Source of the DNA: a virus
Strand: one strand, 5' to 3'
IMG/VR virus record: IMGVR_UViG_3300010430_000057
Coordinates: 1 to 53,637 of that record
DNA: 53,637 nt
Shown: piece after piece, positions 47,800 through 53,637 of the stretch
Numbering within the stretch: the stretch's first letter is position 1
Layout of the letters: each line of letters starts with the position of its first letter
The notes under the pieces: generated by a model
Told to the model about the DNA's origin: nothing
Database searches by the model: none
Seen by the model: the letters and a program-made list of their open reading frames with translations, nothing else
Position numbers and translations under genes: made by a program

Positions 47800-50004
47800 T
47801 TAACTATCCCAGAAGGAATTGTTTACTCCATATGTGTCATAAATATCATCACTATCATCCTCATTATCTTGTAAGAAATTCAGATTCTGTGTGATTAGTT
47901 TATCTATATTACCAGGAATTAAAGATTTTTGTCTAACGTAACCTTCTTCATCAGGAATATCATTTCTTTCATGATCTATATCAATTAATTCTTGACGTTG
48001 TTGTTGTTCTAAATGGAAACTAGATAATACAGGTTGTTCTGTAGATAACATATCTAACCATTCATCATTTTCCGTTGTATCACTTCCATGACGATGAATT
48101 CGATCTACTGTGCGAGCTGTTTGTCTAAACTTTTCTAATTGTTGTTGACGAATAGCTTCTTCTTCAGGATCATATTCATTATCAATATCAAAGTAAATAC
48201 CAGTACCTTTTAGACCAGTACCATAACGAACAACATAAAGTCCACCAATATAGGCCATAGTAACATCATCATGTGAAGCCGAGTTATGATCAATCCTACC
48301 ATTCTTATATTCAAAGAATTTTAATTCATTATAAATTTCAGGTATACTTACATGATCTTTATGATAACGAACTAAAGTTTCTAATATCTCCATCATCTTA
48401 GGACGAGACTTAGAGTTGGTATTATGACCATATTCAATAGTTTCATATTTACGTTTCTTAGCGAATGAACCTACCCCTTGATCCTGATTCCTAATCTTCT
48501 TCTCACGATAGATTTTATTACGAATATGAGTGTGACGGAGTTCATCTAGAACAGCCTTACCCACCATATTGTTTTCCACTGTGATTATACAATTTGGATA
48601 GATCTTAGTAGCTATCTTTACAATGATTTTACGAAGTTTACGTGCATTAACCATATTATTCTTAAATACACCAATAGGTCTCAAGGTTTCTGGATGTATA
48701 GCAACAACTGTTGAACTATCTCGACCCAAACCTTGTGCGACATCGACAGATAAGATAACAGGTTTTCTACCACGGTACTTTTCATAAACTGTCATATCAT
48801 AATATTTATTAATCTTAACAGATTTACCTCTTTTACTTACTTCAGAACTCATTGCTTGCAGCATTTCCATATCATCTTCATCGAAAGGAGAATTACCATT
48901 AGTATTAATCCATTCCAAACCGAATTCACGTCGTGCTCTAAGAGGGTTACCTAAATCAATAACTACATTACGATACCATTCTTCAGTCTTACCTAACATC
49001 TTATAATCAAACTGCATAAATAAACAACGTTGTTTACCATCTGCAGCCAATTTATCAATATGTTTGTGCAATTTCTTTCCAGAGAAATCATACATATGCT
49101 CACCGAAAGTAATACAATTATTCATAAAGTCATATGCATAACCACCGTGAGCCGATGAGATATCCCCAGGTGTAGTTGTATAGACAATTCCATAAGGCAT
49201 ATGATTCTTAGCAGCTGTTTCAGATGCTTTAGAATATGCCGGTTTTGCTGCTTCAAGAATTGTTTTATTGAAGAATAAGAAGGCTAATTCATCTACCCAG
49301 ATCTTAGCGGCTGTTTTACCACGAGCTGCTGCATCGGCTTTAGATTCACTAGCAGCACTAGCCATTGTCCTAAATGTCGAACCAACTGCATTACGGTAGA
49401 ATTTAATATTATTCTTTATATTCTTCTTTTCTTTCTTAGAAATATATTCCTCATTACTATGCTGCATCCAAGCAGGTAGCATTTCAGAAGCTTCCTTGAG
49501 ACGATTTAAGTTATCATTAGAATCGGTCTGATTCTTATTAAAGTGAAGTATTTCTAAGTTTCTATGGAAATGCATATCATATTGAAGATTAGATATAGCT
49601 CCCCATGTTTTACCTGTTTGTCGAGGCATTATCTGATAAGCAGAGAGATTTAAATCAATGGCCCAAGTTAACGCTAAGTTACCTCGAGATAATTGGAATG
49701 AAACACCACCCTTGATACCAGAGTTACCCCCTTGTTCCGGAACGCGACATACTTCTCTTAGAAAATAATAACGATTTTCAACACATTCCTTATAAACGAG
49801 GAGTTTCTCTTTATCAGATAACTCATCGTCATAAGGATCTAGTTTCGCAAGTTTCTTATTATAAACTTTGAGAGGAAAATGCCAGTTCTCTACACCTTTA
49901 GCTCTAAGAAGAGCACATACTTTGAGAAAACTCTTATTCTCTGTTTTCGTATCAATGAAGTACTCATCATAGGTTTGATTAGAATATCCTTTGGATAGAG
50001 CCAT
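47800..50004 (-). CDS. terminase large subunit
   Basis: 734 residues. ATPase domain: Walker A PRQTGKTWG (127-135) and Walker B KIWVDELAF (234-242; Asp238, Glu239). Nuclease domain: SVDVAQGLGRDSS (419-431) with catalytic Asp421, ITVENN with Glu477, and SASHDDVTMA (575-584) with the His-Asp-Asp metal site. This motor binds the portal and pumps and cuts DNA into the prohead. It is cotranscribed with the 416-residue gene upstream (21-base gap). It is a single uninterrupted gene, with no intein or intron seen. The basic linker and long acidic C-terminus (about 600-734) are extra to T4 gp17-type enzymes. Confidence 0.93.
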   Translation of the reverse strand: MALSKGYSNQTYDEYFIDTKTENKSFLKVCALLRAKGVENWHFPLKVYNKKLAKLDPYDDELSDKEKLLVYKECVENRYYFLREVCRVPEQGGNSGIKGGVSFQLSRGNLALTWAIDLNLSAYQIMPRQTGKTWGAISNLQYDMHFHRNLEILHFNKNQTDSNDNLNRLKEASEMLPAWMQHSNEEYISKKEKKNIKNNIKFYRNAVGSTFRTMASAASESKADAAARGKTAAKIWVDELAFLFFNKTILEAAKPAYSKASETAAKNHMPYGIVYTTTPGDISSAHGGYAYDFMNNCITFGEHMYDFSGKKLHKHIDKLAADGKQRCLFMQFDYKMLGKTEEWYRNVVIDLGNPLRARREFGLEWINTNGNSPFDEDDMEMLQAMSSEVSKRGKSVKINKYYDMTVYEKYRGRKPVILSVDVAQGLGRDSSTVVAIHPETLRPIGVFKNNMVNARKLRKIIVKIATKIYPNCIITVENNMVGKAVLDELRHTHIRNKIYREKKIRNQDQGVGSFAKKRKYETIEYGHNTNSKSRPKMMEILETLVRYHKDHVSIPEIYNELKFFEYKNGRIDHNSASHDDVTMAYIGGLYVVRYGTGLKGTGIYFDIDNEYDPEEEAIRQQQLEKFRQTARTVDRIHRHGSDTTENDEWLDMLSTEQPVLSSFHLEQQQRQELIDIDHERNDIPDEEGYVRQKSLIPGNIDKLITQNLNFLQDNEDDSDDIYDTYGVNNSFWDS

Positions 50005-50025
50005 TAGCGATCACCTCCCAAAGAA

Positions 50026-51276
50026 TTAGTCTATTTCATAGCCAGCAGGGTACTCAATAAATACTCCATACTTCTTAGGAGTAATTTTAAGTTTACGAGA
50101 TTTTTCTTTCATCTCTAAAACCATTTTGTCTAAAGATTGTAAATACTTAGAAACTTTAGCAGCTTCCTTATTATCCATCTTTTGAGCCTTCCGAAGAGCT
50201 TTAAGAATAGCCTTCTGAATTAATTTACATCGATACATAACATCCAGGCGTTCATCCTCATCTTCAATATTAGATACTAATACAGACAACTTATCTATAT
50301 CATATCTAATTTCAGAAATAGTTTTAATTTGAGCTTTGTCTAAATTAGATGATAACTCATATAAATTCCACATATCTTCATCAGATGTTTTCTTATCAGT
50401 AACTGCTTCATTTAAAATATGAGATAAAACTTTACCTGGTCGAATCTTAAGATTAAAAATAGGATTAAGTCTCTTTAGATATAAATCCAATTCATTATTC
50501 TCAACCATATTAGCAAACATACTAGCTACTTGCATATCATTAGATAATACATCATTAACTATTGTAGCAGCTAGATCTTTAGCTTCTTGTTGTTTGTTAT
50601 TTTCGACATAAGTCACTATATCAGAATAACGATCTTTATTGATCTTTGTTACAGCATGGTTATACATACGTATTTCTGAATCAGTCATCATTTCAATGAT
50701 TGTATCATCTATACCTGTTACACCTTTACCATCTAAGTACGGATTTCTAAATGGTGTAGCAAATACATGTAAAGCTACTAAAATCTTAATCATATCTATA
50801 GTCTCAGATTTAACCACAGATACCAATTCAAAGATTTCAATAATCATTCTCTTAATACGTGTATTCGTGCTTGTTGTTAATACAGAGTACATTAAATCAT
50901 GTACGAATAAAGAAGTTAATTCATCTTCTTTAAATTCCGATAAAAGATCTTCAAATACAATAATCTGTAATATATAATCTACATATTGTATAAGTAATGG
51001 AGATTTACTATTTAGTATACTTAAACGTACATCACCATCAATCATTTTATTTTCAGTAAGAGTTGCTAATGATATCACATTAAGCTCTACTGTAGCAATA
51101 GATAATTCCTTCGGTAAAAATTTCAATACATCTGTAATGATGTCCTGTTGTATCTTCGTAGGAATCTTTCTTTTATGGTTATTTGTTTTCACCGTATATT
51201 GATCCCAAGATGAAAAATTGTTTTTGATTTTCCCAAAATGCATTGAGAATCTCGGGAATACATCCGATCTAATCAT
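50026..51276 (-). CDS. hypothetical virion-type protein, 416 aa
   Basis: A helical protein without recognised domain, with long charged helices in the C-terminal third (KAILKALRKAQKMDNKEAAK). It is first in the operon with terminase, behind an exact late-type promoter, and sits next to the major capsid gene. A small terminase subunit would be expected near here, but the length and lack of a helix-turn-helix make that doubtful. A head-assembly or packaging role is plausible from position only. A TAGGAGGTG site precedes the ATG. Confidence 0.7.
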   Translation of the reverse strand: MIRSDVFPRFSMHFGKIKNNFSSWDQYTVKTNNHKRKIPTKIQQDIITDVLKFLPKELSIATVELNVISLATLTENKMIDGDVRLSILNSKSPLLIQYVDYILQIIVFEDLLSEFKEDELTSLFVHDLMYSVLTTSTNTRIKRMIIEIFELVSVVKSETIDMIKILVALHVFATPFRNPYLDGKGVTGIDDTIIEMMTDSEIRMYNHAVTKINKDRYSDIVTYVENNKQQEAKDLAATIVNDVLSNDMQVASMFANMVENNELDLYLKRLNPIFNLKIRPGKVLSHILNEAVTDKKTSDEDMWNLYELSSNLDKAQIKTISEIRYDIDKLSVLVSNIEDEDERLDVMYRCKLIQKAILKALRKAQKMDNKEAAKVSKYLQSLDKMVLEMKEKSRKLKITPKKYGVFIEYPAGYEID

Positions 51277-51298
51277 CCTAAAACACCTCCTATAATAT

Positions 51299-51310
51299 TA
51301 TATGAATGTT
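51299..51310 (-). promoter_or_regulatory. late-type promoter AACA-N6-TA
   Basis: Minus-strand AACATTCATATA, 22 bases before the start at 51276, driving the 416-aa gene and terminase. Confidence 0.7.
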
Positions 51311-51330
51311 AAAGACCCTCATATGAGACA

Positions 51331-51363
51331 AAAGAAAAATAACCGGGATAAACCCGGTTATTT
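51331..51363 (-). terminator. rho-independent terminator of the capsid gene
   Basis: The minus strand reads AAATAACCGGG-TTTAT-CCCGGTTATTT followed by TTCTTTTG. It lies 44 bases after the capsid stop. Confidence 0.9.
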
Positions 51364-51406
51364 CTCAGAGGAGTTTACTTATGACAAAATAAGTAACTAT
51401 TTAAGC

Positions 51407-53158
51407 TTATTTAAATTCAAGAATTTTACTTCCTGTAGTACCTACATAGTTCTGAACGTTGATGTTCGCACCAATGTGATCACCAATTACTTCAGCATTT
51501 CTCAAGCTGTAAACAGTAGCTGGTAATGCATGGTTAGATGCTTTACGAAGATCGTTAGTTAAGAAAGATGCATACTTCCAGTAATCGTAAGTTCTACGTT
51601 CAGCTTTGTCTTTCTTGTTAGGGATGATAACAAGTTTAACTGACCAAGTGTTTACACGTGATGATGCTACGAATACGATTGTATTTGTAGAAGATACAGC
51701 TGATAAGTTTTCAGATAATGCAGCAGGGCCACTTTGAACTGAACCTTTAACAGTGTTAGCATCAGGCATAAGGTGCTTATTGAAACCTGGTGAAGATAAT
51801 ACACGAGCATGTGAATCTGGAATGTGATACTTTTCTTTAAGATAAGTAACGACTTGATCCAATGCAGGAACACATGATTCACGAACGTAATCAAAGATAG
51901 TTTTATTGTATCCAGCTCTTGGTTCGAAATCAAGATCAACAATGATTTCACCATTAGTGCTGTTAGTAATAGATGTAATCCAAGCTGCTTCATCTGTAGT
52001 TGCAAAGTCCATACCTAATGTATTTAAGATACGAAGATCTTCAGCATGGTTAGCAACAAGAAGTGCTTGATTAGTCATCATTGTAATAAGATCACCTTGG
52101 ATACCAGTGTTTGACTTTTGAATATCCGTTTGTGATTCTTTCTCCAATGAGATTTCATAGTGAGGTCTTGTTGGAATTTGGAATTCATTTCTTTCACTTT
52201 CAATAGAAAGAGTAGAAGGATGCATATGTTGAGCATGTGATACAGTACCACTGAAAGTAACATCTATAGCACGGAAGTCCATAGCAGCGCCAGCAGGTGT
52301 TGCTTCAAAAGAAGTTGTGATAGAACGGATTTCACTACCATCACTCTTTAATGTAGCATCAACGAATAATTCCGCTACAACATCATCAACTAATTTTACA
52401 TCATAAACAGCAGTAAGTTGTCTATGCTTAGCATCAAAGTAAGGTCGAGTTCCTGTTTGAAGTACGATAGATACATCCGTAGTTGTGAATGAATCTGCAC
52501 CACCATCTGGATCTAATTCAACAGTAACGTTTGTAAGTTTAAGATCATTATTCATACGGTAATTGGGATCCATTGAATCTAAAAGATCTACTGATTTAGC
52601 AGAGTTATTAGTTAATGTAATTGCCGATTGTAATGCTGTAGGAATAACTTCAAGTTTTGTATGAGCGTCAGTACCTCTTTCTAATGCATCGTAAACTTTA
52701 CGAGCTTTAGATTCACCAGGTAAAGTGATTGTTGGCTTAACTTCAGCTATTTCAATAACAGGACCTTTAGCTGCACGAGAGTTCATAAGACGATGAACAT
52801 TTGTTTCCATTGGTTGCTTAATGATAGTCATAGCAGTAGCTGCAATGATTGACATGTTAGTCATCGATACAGTGTTTTCATTCATGATGTTATGCATTTC
52901 AGTAACTGAGTTACGAAGAACTTGACCTGCATCAGCAGCATCTTCATTAATCACCATTTCCTCAAAAGAGTTTTCAGCAACTTCCTCAACACCAGCATAT
53001 TGTTCACGAACAATTTCCTGCATAGATGTAGCATATTCATTCATTTCTTGAGACTCTGCTGTTATATCTGCAAAGCTTTCATTTAAACCAGTAACAAAGC
53101 CGGGTAAAGCATTAACGATCTTTTGATCGGTATTTTCTGAACCGAAAAAGTTTTTCAT
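51407..53158 (-). CDS. major capsid protein
   Basis: 583 residues. An acidic helical N-terminal arm (1-115) may be cleaved or serve as a scaffold. The remainder is beta-rich with features of the HK97 fold: a spine-helix-like segment ALLVANHAEDLRILNTLG near 395, and FDYVRESCVPALDQVVTYLKEKYHIP followed by ARVLSSPGFNKHL. The C-terminal YGxxT-type ending (NVQNYVGTTGSKILEFK) is typical. It is transcribed alone between an exact late-type promoter and a strong terminator, with AAGGAGG, as expected for the most abundant virion protein. Codon use is less AT-skewed than its neighbours (many GCA, GGT and ACA codons), consistent with high expression. The call is by architecture and context rather than one motif. 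Confidence 0.82.
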   Translation of the reverse strand: MKNFFGSENTDQKIVNALPGFVTGLNESFADITAESQEMNEYATSMQEIVREQYAGVEEVAENSFEEMVINEDAADAGQVLRNSVTEMHNIMNENTVSMTNMSIIAATAMTIIKQPMETNVHRLMNSRAAKGPVIEIAEVKPTITLPGESKARKVYDALERGTDAHTKLEVIPTALQSAITLTNNSAKSVDLLDSMDPNYRMNNDLKLTNVTVELDPDGGADSFTTTDVSIVLQTGTRPYFDAKHRQLTAVYDVKLVDDVVAELFVDATLKSDGSEIRSITTSFEATPAGAAMDFRAIDVTFSGTVSHAQHMHPSTLSIESERNEFQIPTRPHYEISLEKESQTDIQKSNTGIQGDLITMMTNQALLVANHAEDLRILNTLGMDFATTDEAAWITSITNSTNGEIIVDLDFEPRAGYNKTIFDYVRESCVPALDQVVTYLKEKYHIPDSHARVLSSPGFNKHLMPDANTVKGSVQSGPAALSENLSAVSSTNTIVFVASSRVNTWSVKLVIIPNKKDKAERRTYDYWKYASFLTNDLRKASNHALPATVYSLRNAEVIGDHIGANINVQNYVGTTGSKILEFK

Positions 53159-53184
53159 TGTAAAATATCCTCCTTAATTTTATT

Positions 53185-53196
53185 TATTAGTATGTT
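53185..53196 (-). promoter_or_regulatory. late-type promoter AACA-N6-TA for major capsid protein
   Basis: Minus-strand AACATACTAATA, 26 bases before the start at 53158. Confidence 0.75.
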
Positions 53197-53244
53197 AACG
53201 GTAACTTTTTATAATATAATGTAAAAATATTATAAATATTCAAT

Positions 53245-53637
53245 TTAATTATCCTTTTTTCCATCATCATTGGAATCTAATAAAGAATTACCTATATTGA
53301 CTACTTCTTTAGTAACTATAGCAAGATATGCTAGGTTTTCTTCATAGGATTTAATCATGAATTTATATGAATAATAAGTATTGAATAATTTGGATAATTC
53401 TTGTAGATCTTCTAAGTTCTTTTCAAATCTAGAGATATTTTCATCATCTGACTCAAGAATAGCTCGATCTTTAAGTTTATCATATAAAACCGAAATACTT
53501 GATTTCATAGTTCGAAACTTTTCATCTAACTCTAGATTATCTATACCTCGTTCGATTTTAGTAATATTGAGGATTCTTTTCTGTGAGGGTTCTTCTTCAT
53601 CCCCATCTTCTTCCTCAGGTTCTTCCTCTATTACTTC
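53245..53637 (-). CDS. hypothetical protein, C-terminal part (N-terminus beyond the right edge)
   Basis: The frame is open to the right edge, so the gene starts outside the window; an internal ATG at 53508 is not needed as start. The visible part begins acidic (EVIEEEPEEEDGDEEEP), followed by a helical domain (KSSISVLYDKLKDRAILESD) and an acidic end (DSNDDGKKDN). Lying directly upstream of the capsid gene, it could be a scaffold or head-assembly protein, since acidic helical proteins often have that role, but no motif confirms it. Confidence 0.7.
   Translation of the reverse strand, partial: EVIEEEPEEEDGDEEEPSQKRILNITKIERGIDNLELDEKFRTMKSSISVLYDKLKDRAILESDDENISRFEKNLEDLQELSKLFNTYYSYKFMIKSYEENLAYLAIVTKEVVNIGNSLLDSNDDGKKDN

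Noticed and set aside
53208-53236. AT-only inverted repeat upstream of the capsid promoter as a terminator
   Set aside because: A 10-bp stem made only of A and T with no T-run is weak and expected by chance in such AT-rich DNA.

Overview
The window is an AT-rich, gene-dense stretch of a large tailed bacteriophage genome, partial at both ends. Packed genes, strong AGGAGG-type ribosome-binding sites and short leaders ending in T-run hairpins point to a low-GC Gram-positive (Bacillota) host. Tail sheath, tail tube, portal, large terminase and major capsid genes indicate a contractile-tailed myovirus. Two separately encoded fragments of a multisubunit RNA polymerase beta-prime subunit and a GroEL-like chaperonin place it near the jumbo phages of the phiKZ / PBS1-AR9 type. 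The species is not identifiable from the sequence alone.

Layout. 1-3191 (minus): GroEL-like chaperonin (cut by the left edge), an unknown gene and a protein with a Ser/Asn/Gly-rich tail. 3251-7598 (minus): nucleotide genes (ThyX, dTMP kinase, DHH phosphoesterase) with small unknown genes. 7669-12095 (minus): SF2 helicase, RNA polymerase beta-prime C-terminal part and unknowns. 12232-15188 (minus): a secreted protein, a MazG-like protein and unknowns. 15293-27534 (plus): C-terminal part of a family B DNA polymerase, a membrane protein, four unknown genes, an SbcC/Rad50-like ATPase, then many unknowns including a CYTH-like protein. 27570-31773 (minus): beta-prime N-terminal part and a gene pair that looks like a -1 frameshift pair. 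31865-35348 (plus): zinc-finger/PD-(D/E)XK nuclease, GH16 glycoside hydrolase and a repeat protein. 35534-39467 (minus): charged protein, possible clamp-like protein and N-terminal part of the DNA polymerase. 39569-41869 (plus): portal. 41910-53637 (minus): tail tube, tail sheath, unknown virion-type genes, terminase, major capsid protein and a partial acidic gene.

Two promoter classes emerge from reading the leaders. Fourteen leaders carry an exact AACA-N6-TA element, which matches the late promoter rule I recall for phage AR9 (AACA-N6-TW). It precedes capsid, sheath, portal, thyX, SbcC, both DNA polymerase halves and beta-prime N. Five other leaders share the identical 12-mer GTATATATTATA. 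It precedes operons of mostly unknown genes plus beta-prime C, helicase, dTMP kinase and MazG, and resembles an early class. The inferred programme is that an injected virion polymerase reads the GTATATATTATA operons, making the second polymerase and takeover genes, and that polymerase then reads the AACA promoters.

Most unusual: the family B DNA polymerase is split between palm motifs A and B into two genes about 20 kb apart on opposite strands. The two beta-prime pieces sit under different promoter classes and may belong to two different RNA polymerases. The thyX ribosome-binding site can be masked in read-through transcripts but not in transcripts from its own promoter.
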